Shown: one piece after another, positions 54,072-62,504 of the stretch
Position numbering within the stretch: the stretch's first letter is position 1
Layout of the letters: each line of letters opens with the position of its first letter
Assembly: GCF_023145695.1 (NCBI RefSeq)
Contig: NZ_JAJHVV010000013.1
Location: 1-64,000, forward strand
DNA from: Vibrio amylolyticus
GTDB lineage: Bacteria > Pseudomonadota > Gammaproteobacteria > Enterobacterales > Vibrionaceae
Reading direction: 5' to 3'
DNA length: 64,000 nucleotides
Made by a program: the position numbers and the translations under genes
The notes under the pieces: model-generated
The model's database searches: none
Told to the model about the DNA's origin: nothing
The model's input: only the letters and a program-made list of their open reading frames with translations

Positions 54072-54355
54072 TGTGGAAAAAAAACTAAACTAGACAGCGT
54101 TTCCTATAGTTCAGAAAAGTTAGCCACAAACCCTTTAAATGATTAGGATCAATAAACAATCACTTAATGATCTTGCCAAAGAGCGAAATCAAACACAAAA
54201 AACAAAGAGAATGACTTACACATCAATGACTTGTGAGTTATTGGTTTACTGTGGTCCGAACTAAGGTTTTAAAAAGATCTTTTCTTAGCCAGCTTTTCTA
54301 GCCCGAAAAATCAGTTTACCCACTAACTTATCCACATAGAAGAATTTGTGGATAA
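54072..54355. other. DnaA-box cluster, datA-like locus
   Basis: Four DnaA-box sequences lie between queG and the tRNA-Gly/fMet genes. TTATCCACA (54328-54336) and TGTGGATAA (54347-54355) are perfect and face each other. TGTGGAAAA (54072-54080) and TTAGCCACA (54120-54128) each have one mismatch. An IHF-like site (ATCAATGACTTG, about 54222-54233) lies among them. In E. coli the DnaA-titrating, DnaA-ATP-hydrolysing locus datA occupies the same position between queG and glyVXY and has DnaA boxes with an IHF site. The assignment is by position and motifs only. Confidence 0.5.
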
Positions 54356-54565
54356 CTCTGTTGATAGGCAGTAGAAAGTAACACTCAACATCAACAATGA
54401 CGCGGCGTTCGCTTATCTATAAGCTAATCGACTATTCAAGTCAGACAAGAACATCTACCACAAGATAATGTTTATTCATTTTTGGGGGTTATGCTTCGCA
54501 GCATGATAGAAAAGAGCAGTGCCTTACGGCTATAAGTGAAGAATCACTTAGAAAATAGAAGAGCT

Positions 54566-54604
54566 AAAAATCCTCTTGTTAAACTCTTTGAATAACTTAA
54601 CAAG
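54566..54604 (-). terminator. Terminator of the tRNA array
   Basis: CTTGTTAA (minus strand, 54604-54597) pairs with TTAACAAG (54582-54575), followed by AGGATTTTT. It lies 5 bp after the last tRNA. Confidence 0.8.
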
Positions 54605-54608
54605 AAAG

Positions 54609-54685
<77 letters not shown>

Positions 54686-54756
54686 TCCGGATGCATTGCT
54701 TAAGGCAATGAAACTAAACATCTTATCTAGAAGCATGTTGCTAATAGGAAAGAATT

Positions 54757-54832
54757 TGGAGCGATACATCGGGTTCGAACCGATGACCTCAACCTTGGCA
54801 AGGTTGCGCTCTACCAACTGAGCTAGTATCGC
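54757..54832 (-). tRNA. tRNA-Gly (GCC), copy 1
   Basis: 76 nt with encoded CCA: GCGATACTAGCTCAGTTGG at the 5' end, anticodon GCC in CCTTGCCAAGG, T-loop GGTTCGAACC. Confidence 0.97.
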
Positions 54833-54888
54833 AATAGTTATTCGCTGCTCTTACTGCCTTTGGCAATAAATAGCGCCTAACTGTAATG

Positions 54889-54965
<77 letters not shown>

Positions 54966-55014
54966 TCCGGATGCATTGTTTAAGACAATGAGGCTTTCTC
55001 TTTAAAAGAGAATT

Positions 55015-55090
55015 TGGAGCGATACATCGGGTTCGAACCGATGACCTCAACCTTGGCAAGGTTGCGCTCTACCAACTGAGCTAGTATCGC
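55015..55090 (-). tRNA. tRNA-Gly (GCC), copy 2
   Basis: Identical to Gly copy 1; 76 nt with encoded CCA and anticodon GCC. Confidence 0.97.
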
Positions 55091-55146
55091 AATAGTTATT
55101 CGCTACTCTTACTGCCTTTGGCAATAAATAGCGCTTAACGGTAATG

Positions 55147-55223
<77 letters not shown>

Positions 55224-55272
55224 TCCGGATGCATTGTTTAAGACAATGAGGCTTTCTCTTTAAGAGAGAATT

Positions 55273-55348
55273 TGGAGCGATACATCGGGTTCGAACCGAT
55301 GACCTCAACCTTGGCAAGGTTGCGCTCTACCAACTGAGCTAGTATCGC
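55273..55348 (-). tRNA. tRNA-Gly (GCC), copy 3
   Basis: Identical to Gly copy 1; 76 nt, anticodon GCC, CCA encoded. Confidence 0.97.
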
Positions 55349-55403
55349 ATAGTTACTCGCTGCTCTTACTGCCTTTGGCACTAAATAGCGCTTAACTGTA
55401 ATG

Positions 55404-55480
<77 letters not shown>

Positions 55481-55529
55481 TCCGGATGCATTGTTTAAGA
55501 CAATGAGACTTTCTCTTTAAGAGAGAATT

Positions 55530-55605
55530 TGGAGCGATACATCGGGTTCGAACCGATGACCTCAACCTTGGCAAGGTTGCGCTCTACCAACTGAGCTAGT
55601 ATCGC
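55530..55605 (-). tRNA. tRNA-Gly (GCC), copy 4
   Basis: Identical to Gly copy 1; 76 nt, anticodon GCC, CCA encoded. Confidence 0.97.
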
Positions 55606-55660
55606 ATTAGTTAATCGCTGCTCTTACTGCCTTTGGCAATAATGGCGCTTAACTGTAATG

Positions 55661-55737
<77 letters not shown>

Positions 55738-55807
55738 TCCGGATGCATTGTTTAAGACAATGAGACTCTGTTTTATCGTTCACATTAGCAAACAGTAAAA
55801 CCTAATT

Positions 55808-55883
55808 TGGAGCGATACATCGGGTTCGAACCGATGACCTCAACCTTGGCAAGGTTGCGCTCTACCAACTGAGCTAGTATCGC
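55808..55883 (-). tRNA. tRNA-Gly (GCC), copy 5 (first of the transcript)
   Basis: Identical to Gly copy 1; 76 nt, anticodon GCC, CCA encoded. It is the promoter-proximal gene of the array. Confidence 0.97.
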
Positions 55884-55915
55884 TTTAACAACGTTTCCGT
55901 TGTTTAGGGATGCGA

Positions 55916-55943
55916 ATTATAAGAGCATTTATTTGTGATGCAA
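55916..55943 (-). promoter_or_regulatory. Promoter of the tRNA array
   Basis: On the minus strand: -35 TTGCAT (55943-55938), 16-bp spacer, perfect -10 TATAAT (55921-55916), ahead of Gly copy 5. A T-rich stretch (about 55953-55975) lies upstream. The remaining stretch to 56188 holds no gene or clear repeat. Confidence 0.78.
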
Positions 55944-56188
55944 GTCATTATGATAAAAAAGCTGATTTTTTTTATCTCCTGACTAAAAAATCGTCACAAT
56001 CATTGCTATTCCTCTCTTTAAATTACTCAAAGATAAGCAATCAATCATAATAGTGCGAACTAAGCCTTTATTTTCTTTATCCAATTACTGAATTGTTAGA
56101 ACTTAACTAAGCTTTGATATAACGTAATTTCATACCTCTGTACTTTTTCTGAGCGCCTAGAAACAGAGTACTCTGTCATGGACCGACA

Positions 56189-56920
56189 ATGATGTTATGT
56201 TTTTTATCTATTGCACTCTCACCACGCTCAAGAGCCGTTGTGCTCTCCCTATTAGCGTGCTCCCTACTCGCCTCCTGTGGTTCGGTACCTAAACCCATTC
56301 GAAACCTGGGGAAAACAGATATTGACTTTGTGATGGATGTGCATACGCGTCAACAAAAAGAGATGATGATTCGGTTAACTCGAAAGCTCTATGTTCGAAA
56401 TCCAAGTCAGCTTGATAAGAATCCAGAGATGACGATTGATAGGCGAATTGAACAGATATTCGGCTCCCCTGATGAAACGGAACTTCCTTCACTCATTTTC
56501 GATGAACTCAATGGCATGACGAGTATTGATGCCATTTTACTGAGCTTTGACGAAACATTTGAAGGGGACCGTGTGTTTGCCGCCGCCGTAGGCCTTGCTG
56601 AAATGTTGAGGCGATCTTACAACCACCAACAAGAGTTCTTCATTCTCGACTCACTGGATGAGCAAGCCCTCTATAATAGCGCACGTAATCTCGAAGTCTT
56701 TGTGTGGCGTCTCTATCATAGGCGTGATTCCAATGGCGAGCTTTTCCTTCTGTCTAATCGACTCAGCGAAACTGACTTTGATATCAGCTTTGATCGACTG
56801 CTGGCAAAAATGGCGACAGTGCAAGATATGATGGCTCTGATTGTGGCTGATAAAACAGACCGTGGCATTACTAAGGTCGTGCACGGCGTCGCTCAATTTG
56901 TATTTGTGCCTATTCCATAG
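56189..56920 (+). CDS. Conserved-looking lipoprotein of unknown function
   Basis: A 243-residue protein with a lipoprotein signal (VVLSLLACSLLASC, lipobox LASC, Cys about 30). The rest is helical: VHTRQQKEMMIRLTRKLYVRNPSQL, VFAAAVGLAEMLRRSYNHQQEFFILDSLDEQALYNSARNLEVFVWRLY. The RKLY motif and helical composition suggest a periplasmic-facing soluble domain. I do not recognise the family. It lies alone between the tRNA array and orn, convergent with orn. The start could be either of the two adjacent ATGs. Confidence 0.78.
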   Translation: MMLCFLSIALSPRSRAVVLSLLACSLLASCGSVPKPIRNLGKTDIDFVMDVHTRQQKEMMIRLTRKLYVRNPSQLDKNPEMTIDRRIEQIFGSPDETELPSLIFDELNGMTSIDAILLSFDETFEGDRVFAAAVGLAEMLRRSYNHQQEFFILDSLDEQALYNSARNLEVFVWRLYHRRDSNGELFLLSNRLSETDFDISFDRLLAKMATVQDMMALIVADKTDRGITKVVHGVAQFVFVPIP

Positions 56921-56959
56921 CGAAATGGTTAATGAGTGAAACAGGTTAACCAAAAACAA

Positions 56960-56988
56960 AAAATGCCAGCTCGATAAGCTGGCATTTT
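56960..56988. terminator. Bidirectional terminator between the lipoprotein gene and orn
   Basis: AAAATGCCAGCT-CGATA-AGCTGGCATTTT with flanking A and T runs, between convergent genes. Confidence 0.92.
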
Positions 56989-57005
56989 CACAAAGTCTTC
57001 ATTAG

Positions 57006-57551
57006 CTAGATTGAAATAATCGTCTTTCTGTAATACTGAAGTTCCGCAATTGACTCACGAATATCATCTAACGCTAAGTGACTACCGCTTTTAGAAAAGC
57101 CCTTTAACACTTCAGGCTTCCAACGACGAGTCAGCTCTTTTAATGTGCTGACATCGATATAGCGATAGTGGAAATACTGCTCAAGCTCTGGCATGTGCTT
57201 GTAAAGAAAACGGCGATCTTGACCAATGCTATTACCGCAAATAGGTGATTTTCCTTTCGGCACCCACTTTTCTAAAAACTCAATCGTTTCTTTAATGGCT
57301 TGTTGCTCAGTAACTTTAGACTGACGAACACGCTCTACAAGACCACTACCATTATGAGTCGAGGTGCACCACTCATCCATTTTTTCCAATTCACTTTCAT
57401 CTTGATGAATAGCAAGAACCGGACCTTCAGCTAAAATGTTGAGTTCACTGTCAGTGACGACAGTGGCAATTTCAATGATCTTATGTGTCTCAGGATTTAA
57501 GCCTGTCATCTCAAGATCGACCCAAATTAAGTTTTGATCGCTAAAGGACAT
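57006..57551 (-). CDS. orn: Oligoribonuclease
   Basis: A 181-residue DEDD exonuclease that degrades di- to pentanucleotides, including pGpG from c-di-GMP turnover. The motifs WVDLEMTGLNPETHKIIEIA (residues about 10-29), GNSIGQDRRFL and HLALDDIRESI are visible. The frame continues upstream to 57677, but MSFSDQNLIWVDLEMTG at 57551 is the family start. It is divergent from rsgA. Confidence 0.95.
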   Translation of the reverse strand: MSFSDQNLIWVDLEMTGLNPETHKIIEIATVVTDSELNILAEGPVLAIHQDESELEKMDEWCTSTHNGSGLVERVRQSKVTEQQAIKETIEFLEKWVPKGKSPICGNSIGQDRRFLYKHMPELEQYFHYRYIDVSTLKELTRRWKPEVLKGFSKSGSHLALDDIRESIAELQYYRKTIISI

Positions 57552-57697
57552 GAATGAGTTGCCTATTTGTTTACGGATAAAAGAGGTACTATACCCAAAT
57601 AAGGATCCCCAAGATAGCTTTGAATCATCAGCGTTTGCTGAAAGATAAGCACTTCTGAGGGTAGATCGCATCATCAATCACATATTAAGACATCATT

Positions 57698-58753
57698 GTG
57701 GCAAAGAAGAAAAAATTAACTAAAGGTCAAGTTCGACGAGTTCGAAGTAACCAGAAAAAACGCCTAACAAAAGAAGACTCCGTTCAATGGGACGAAGAGA
57801 TGCTAGGTGCCACAAAAATGGGGCTAGTTATTACACGCTTTGGCCAACATGCCGATATTGAAGATAGCGAAACCCAAGAGATCCATCGTTGTAACTTACG
57901 CCGTGGTATCGAAAGCATCGTCTCAGGTGACAAAGTTATCTGGCGCGCAGGGCTTGAATCCATGGCCGGTATCTCGGGTGTAGTTGAAGCCGTAGAGCCA
58001 AGAACATCGGTGCTTACACGCCCTGATTACTACGACGGTTTAAAACCGGTTGCTGCGAACGTCGATCAAATGATCATCGTCTCCTCTGTCTTACCAGAAC
58101 TGTCGCTTAATATTATTGACCGTTATCTTATCGCTTCAGAAACCGTTCAGATTGCACCGCTTATAGTGCTCAATAAAATCGATTTGCTTGATGAAAAACA
58201 GCGTGAAGAGTATCGAGAGCAGCTTCAAGAGTATGTACGTATTGGTTATGACGTTCTGTTTGTGAGTAAAGAGTCTGGCGAAGGTATTAAAGAGCTTGAA
58301 GAGAAGCTAAGCGGACGCATTAACATCTTCGTCGGTCAATCGGGGGTTGGAAAATCAAGCCTAGTGAACGCCCTAATGCCTGAACTTCATATTGAGGAAG
58401 GTGCGGTTTCAGAGAACTCAGGTCTTGGGCAACATACGACAACAGCCGCTCGTCTTTACCATATCCCAAGCGGTGGTAACTTGATTGACTCTCCGGGAGT
58501 TCGTGAATTTGGCCTTTGGCACCTAGAACCCGAAGAAGTGACCGAAGCCTTTATTGAATTTCGGCCACTGCTCGGCGGGTGCAAATTTCGCGACTGCAAA
58601 CACAATGATGACCCTGGTTGTATCATTCGTGAAGCGGTCGAGAAAGGCGATGTTAGCCAAGCTCGCTTTAAAAACTATCACCGTATCATCGAGAGCATGG
58701 TAGAGAATAAAGCCAATAGACAATACTCTCGCAACAAAAAAGCAGATCTTTAA
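57698..58753 (+). CDS. rsgA: Small ribosomal subunit biogenesis GTPase RsgA
   Basis: A 351-residue circularly permuted GTPase that tests 30S maturation. An N-terminal OB fold precedes a G domain in permuted order: NKIDLL (G4), GQSGVGKSSLVNAL (G1), HTTTAARL and DSPGVREFGL (G3). A zinc knuckle (CKFRDCKHNDDPGC) ends the protein. GTG start at 57698. A lysine/arginine-rich N-terminus, common in this family, is present. psd follows on the same strand. Confidence 0.95.
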   Translation: MAKKKKLTKGQVRRVRSNQKKRLTKEDSVQWDEEMLGATKMGLVITRFGQHADIEDSETQEIHRCNLRRGIESIVSGDKVIWRAGLESMAGISGVVEAVEPRTSVLTRPDYYDGLKPVAANVDQMIIVSSVLPELSLNIIDRYLIASETVQIAPLIVLNKIDLLDEKQREEYREQLQEYVRIGYDVLFVSKESGEGIKELEEKLSGRINIFVGQSGVGKSSLVNALMPELHIEEGAVSENSGLGQHTTTAARLYHIPSGGNLIDSPGVREFGLWHLEPEEVTEAFIEFRPLLGGCKFRDCKHNDDPGCIIREAVEKGDVSQARFKNYHRIIESMVENKANRQYSRNKKADL

Positions 58754-58864
58754 GCCATTTTTGTATGCAAACATTGTCTGCTTACTGACATTGAAATGAT
58801 ATTTAAGTAATATCTCGCGCCCAGAACATAAGTCGAACATTTAAACAGTATTGGAATTATCAGA

Positions 58865-59746
58865 ATGGATAAGATTAAAGTTGAGCTGCAACACTGGCTT
58901 CCAAAGCATGCTTTGACCCGTTTGGTTGGTAAATTAGCATCAGCTCGATTAGGCAGTTTAACCACCGCAATTATTCGTGGATTTATTAAACAATACAAAG
59001 TGAATATGGATGAAGCCTTACATTCAGACCCTAAGCACTTCGGCACATTTAACGAATTTTTTGTACGTGAGCTTAAAGATGGTCTTCGCCCAATTGCCGA
59101 TGGTGAAGCCGTAATCACACACCCTGCTGACGCTTGCGTAAGTCAATTCGGCCCTATTGTTGATGGTAAACTCATTCAAGCAAAAGGCCATGATTACACG
59201 TCGGTTGAGCTTCTAGGTGGTGATTCTGCACTGGCTGACGAGTTTACCGATGGTGAGTTCGCCACTTTGTACCTTTCTCCAAGTGATTATCACCGCGTGC
59301 ATATGCCATGCGATGGTGTATTACGCCAAATGATTTACGTTCCCGGTGATCTTTACTCTGTGAACCCATTGACAGCGGAAAATATTCCAAACCTGTTTGC
59401 ACGCAATGAACGTGTTGTGTGTATTTTTGATACTGAGTTTGGACCGATGGCGCAAGTACTAGTGGGTGCAACCATTGTTGGCAGTATTGAATTAACATGG
59501 GCGGGCACAGTAACACCACCGCGTGGTAATACGGTTTATCGTTGGGACTACCCAGCAACAGGTAATAAATCTGTGACATTCAAAAAAGGCGAAGAGATGG
59601 GTCGTTTTAAACTGGGCTCAACCGTTATCAACTTGTTTGCGAAAGATAAGATACGTTTTGATGACTCAATGGCACTGTCTGCGACGACTCGCATGGGCGC
59701 GCCTTTTGCTCACATCAAAACTGAAGAGAATCAAGCTTCAGAATAA
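58865..59746 (+). CDS. psd: Phosphatidylserine decarboxylase proenzyme
   Basis: A 293-residue inner-membrane enzyme forming phosphatidylethanolamine. The proenzyme cleaves itself in FKLGSTVINLF at Gly251-Ser252, leaving a pyruvoyl group on the alpha chain. FNEFFVRELKDG, HPADACVSQFG and LSPSDYHRVHMPCDG are further signatures. It follows rsgA after 111 bp, as in E. coli. Confidence 0.96.
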   Translation: MDKIKVELQHWLPKHALTRLVGKLASARLGSLTTAIIRGFIKQYKVNMDEALHSDPKHFGTFNEFFVRELKDGLRPIADGEAVITHPADACVSQFGPIVDGKLIQAKGHDYTSVELLGGDSALADEFTDGEFATLYLSPSDYHRVHMPCDGVLRQMIYVPGDLYSVNPLTAENIPNLFARNERVVCIFDTEFGPMAQVLVGATIVGSIELTWAGTVTPPRGNTVYRWDYPATGNKSVTFKKGEEMGRFKLGSTVINLFAKDKIRFDDSMALSATTRMGAPFAHIKTEENQASE

Positions 59747-59759
59747 AAAGTCGAACAAT

Positions 59760-59796
59760 GCCCTGCTTTATCCGCATAGAATAGCGCAGGGCTTTT
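59760..59796 (+). terminator. Terminator of psd
   Basis: GCCCTGC pairs with GCAGGGC, followed by TTTT, 13 bp after the psd stop. Confidence 0.8.
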
Positions 59797-59917
59797 GACT
59801 AAAAACAAATCTACCTCAATAAACCCAAACACTTCCTAAAATTTTAACGCCCGTCCAAGTCCTTGAATATCAAATAGCTTATTCTACTTTGAGTTAATTT
59901 ATTGTAGGGACAGCTCC

Positions 59918-61333
59918 ATGCCAGCACTGAATAAAGGAACACTGATAAGGCTACTTATCTGTTTTAGTATTCCTATCGCCGTACTATTCATTCCAATTGA
60001 TCTCATTCCCATTGATGACCTCACGTTAATTCAGCATCGACTGCTCGCTATCTTCTTGCTTGCCGCGCTTCTATGGGTTCTTGAACCCGTCCCCGTATTT
60101 GCCACATCGATTTTGATCATCGCTCTTGAACTGATCATGATTTCCGATAAGGGACTTCACTTTTTTCGTCAGCCACCAACAGGTCATGAACTCGGTGAAC
60201 TGATGAATTACACCGATATTTTTAGCGCTTTCTCCTCTCCAATCATCATCCTATTCATGGGTGGTTTTGCCTTGGCCATTGCGGCTTCAAAATATGAACT
60301 CGACAATAACTTGGCTCGGGTGCTGCTTAAGCCATTTGGTACTCAACCTAAATTCATCATGCTCGGCTTAATGCTCATTACTGCTGTATTTTCCATGTTT
60401 ATGTCGAACACTGCGACAACCGTCATGATGCTTGCTCTGCTAGGTCCAATTGTCGCCTCAGCACCGAAAGGGGATATAGGGATCAAAGCATTAGTTTTAT
60501 GTATTCCAATCGCCGCTAATACCGGTGGTATTGCCACACCAATAGGAACACCCCCTAACGCTATTGCTCTCCAATACTTGACTGAAGAAAACAGCATCGA
60601 CTTTCTCTCTTGGATGATGATGGGCTTACCTTTTGTCGTCATACAGCTCACTATTGCGTGGTTTTTGCTTCAGAAATTATTCCCATCGCAGCAAGAAAAA
60701 ATGATTCTCAAGCTCAACGGCACATTTAAAACCAGCTGGCGAGCAATCACTGTTTACGTAACATTTGGTATGACAATCTTATTGTGGATGACAACCAAAA
60801 TTCACGGAATGAACACCTATGTTGTGTCCATCATTCCATTGGCGGTGTTTACCCTAACCGGCATTATGGGCAAGGAAGAGTTAAAACAGATTAACTGGGA
60901 TGTGCTTTGGCTTGTTGCAGGTGGTATCGCCATTGGTATCGGGCTTGATAAAACAGGGTTAGCGGTTGCCCTCGCCCACGCCATCGATTATGAATCACTC
61001 TCGCCTATTGCCGTTGTTCTCACTCTATCGGTAGTGTGCTGGTTAATGGCGAACTTCATGTCTAATACCGCAACAGCGAACTTGTTGATGCCTATTGCCG
61101 CTGCCATTGGCGCTTCAATGGAGAGCTTAGCCGCCATTGGTGGCCTGCAAGGGTTGTTAGTTGTTGTCGCTTTCTCTGCCTCACTGGGCATGATTCTACC
61201 TGTTTCAACACCGCCTAATTCGCTGGCCTACTCTACAGGGTTAATTGAGAGCAAAGACATGGCGAAAACTGGACTCATCATCGGCGTGATAGGCCTACTC
61301 ATTGTTTATGCTGCTATGTTGATCTTCACCTAA
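59918..61333 (+). CDS. DASS (SLC13)-family sodium:anion symporter
   Basis: A 471-residue inner-membrane transporter with about 11 helices. Both repeat signatures carry the Ser-Asn-Thr motif: MFMSNTATTVMMLALLGP (first half) and FMSNTATANLLMPIAAA (second half). The helical-hairpin segments IPIAANTGGIATPIGTPPNAIA and LPVSTPPNSLAYSTG are present. Family members take up dicarboxylates, citrate or sulfate with sodium; the substrate is not decidable here. Stands alone. Confidence 0.92.
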   Translation: MPALNKGTLIRLLICFSIPIAVLFIPIDLIPIDDLTLIQHRLLAIFLLAALLWVLEPVPVFATSILIIALELIMISDKGLHFFRQPPTGHELGELMNYTDIFSAFSSPIIILFMGGFALAIAASKYELDNNLARVLLKPFGTQPKFIMLGLMLITAVFSMFMSNTATTVMMLALLGPIVASAPKGDIGIKALVLCIPIAANTGGIATPIGTPPNAIALQYLTEENSIDFLSWMMMGLPFVVIQLTIAWFLLQKLFPSQQEKMILKLNGTFKTSWRAITVYVTFGMTILLWMTTKIHGMNTYVVSIIPLAVFTLTGIMGKEELKQINWDVLWLVAGGIAIGIGLDKTGLAVALAHAIDYESLSPIAVVLTLSVVCWLMANFMSNTATANLLMPIAAAIGASMESLAAIGGLQGLLVVVAFSASLGMILPVSTPPNSLAYSTGLIESKDMAKTGLIIGVIGLLIVYAAMLIFT

Positions 61334-61360
61334 AGAGAAGATCTAGATTAGTCGACTTCC

Positions 61361-61405
61361 AATCTACCTTTGATGTCATCTAGCACTAGGCATCAAGGGT
61401 AGATT
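61361..61405. terminator. Hairpin after the DASS transporter
   Basis: A 15-bp stem (AATCTACCTTTGATG / CATCAAGGGTAGATT, one G-T pair) around a 15-nt loop. No T run follows; it probably acts as a terminator or as a processing barrier. Confidence 0.6.
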
Positions 61406-61455
61406 AAGGCATATTGAGAACCAACTAACCGCCACTTACTCAAGGAAGATGTAGC

Positions 61456-62343
61456 GTGGGATTCGAATGGCTCGCTTTAGCAGCCGCACTTCTTTGGGCT
61501 ATCGCCAGCTTACTTTCCATTACTCCTGCACAGCACCTCGGTTCTTTTGCTTATAGTCGATGGCGTATGGGCTGTACCTCTGTCATGCTCTCCACTATGG
61601 CACTGTTCACTGGGGGCTGGGAAACCATAGAGCTAAGTTATGTCACTCCTATGATGCTCTCAGGTTTGATTGGTATTTTCATTGGTGATACCGCCTTGTT
61701 TGCCTGCCTTAACCGTATGGGGCCTCGACAAGCTGGCCTGCTTTTTTCTTGTCACGCGGTATTCTCCGCGGTCTTAGGCTACTTTATTTTTAGCGACACT
61801 ATGAGCAACATAGAGTTTATTGGTTCTGCGTTAGTGTTTTCTGGCGTTATTACCGCTATCTTTTTTGGTCGTAAAGGGTCAACTCAAAGTGCACTGGATC
61901 ATATCAAGGGAAAGGTATCGATTGGCCTTGCTCTGGGCCTGCTAGCGGCTCTTTGCCAAGCTTTAGGTGGGATTATCGCTAAACCAATCATGACGACCTC
62001 TGTTGATCCCGTCGCCGCTTCGGCCATTCGTATGATCACCGCTTTTATCGCACATAGCTTGTTCTTATTATCTGGTGCGAAGCTCGCCAAAGCCGTTAAG
62101 CCAATGACAATCGGTATATTTTGGATCACCGCAGTGAATGGTTTTCTTGCGATGGCTGTTGGTATGACATTGATTTTGTTTGCTCTTCAGACTGGCAATG
62201 TCGGAATGGTCGCGCTGCTCTCTTCGACGACTCCAATTATGTTGCTACCGATTCTTTGGATTTATACCAAACAGCGACCTAATCTTTATGCTTGGCTCGG
62301 CGCGATTGTCGCTGTCATTGGCACCGCTATTTTAGTTCAGTAA
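61456..62343 (+). CDS. EamA/DMT-family transporter
   Basis: A 295-residue inner-membrane protein with ten predicted helices in two EamA repeats (WLALAAALLWAIASLLSI and SIGLALGLLAALCQALGGIIAKP). It starts with GTG at 61456, with AAGGAAG upstream. The substrate is unknown. Unlike the island's EamA protein at 15999, it has no neighbouring regulator. gpmI follows on the same strand after 161 bp. Confidence 0.88.
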   Translation: MGFEWLALAAALLWAIASLLSITPAQHLGSFAYSRWRMGCTSVMLSTMALFTGGWETIELSYVTPMMLSGLIGIFIGDTALFACLNRMGPRQAGLLFSCHAVFSAVLGYFIFSDTMSNIEFIGSALVFSGVITAIFFGRKGSTQSALDHIKGKVSIGLALGLLAALCQALGGIIAKPIMTTSVDPVAASAIRMITAFIAHSLFLLSGAKLAKAVKPMTIGIFWITAVNGFLAMAVGMTLILFALQTGNVGMVALLSSTTPIMLLPILWIYTKQRPNLYAWLGAIVAVIGTAILVQ

Positions 62344-62504
62344 GTCATACTTTCAGTTGTGATAGCAATTTGATCAATAGACAACTCTTTATTGTATCGA
62401 TAGGAAGAATCATTGATCTTTAGCTACTGCAAAGGCTATAAAATGTAGTAAAGTTACGCTAATTTGTTTTTAAAGTTACTTTAATTTTTAACGAGGTTAT
62501 ATCT

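Noticed and set aside
54328..54355. Chromosomal replication origin oriC
   Set aside because: DnaA boxes are present but the genes expected beside oriC (mnmG/mioC or dnaA/dnaN) are absent, and no A/T-rich unwinding element was seen; a datA-like site fits better.
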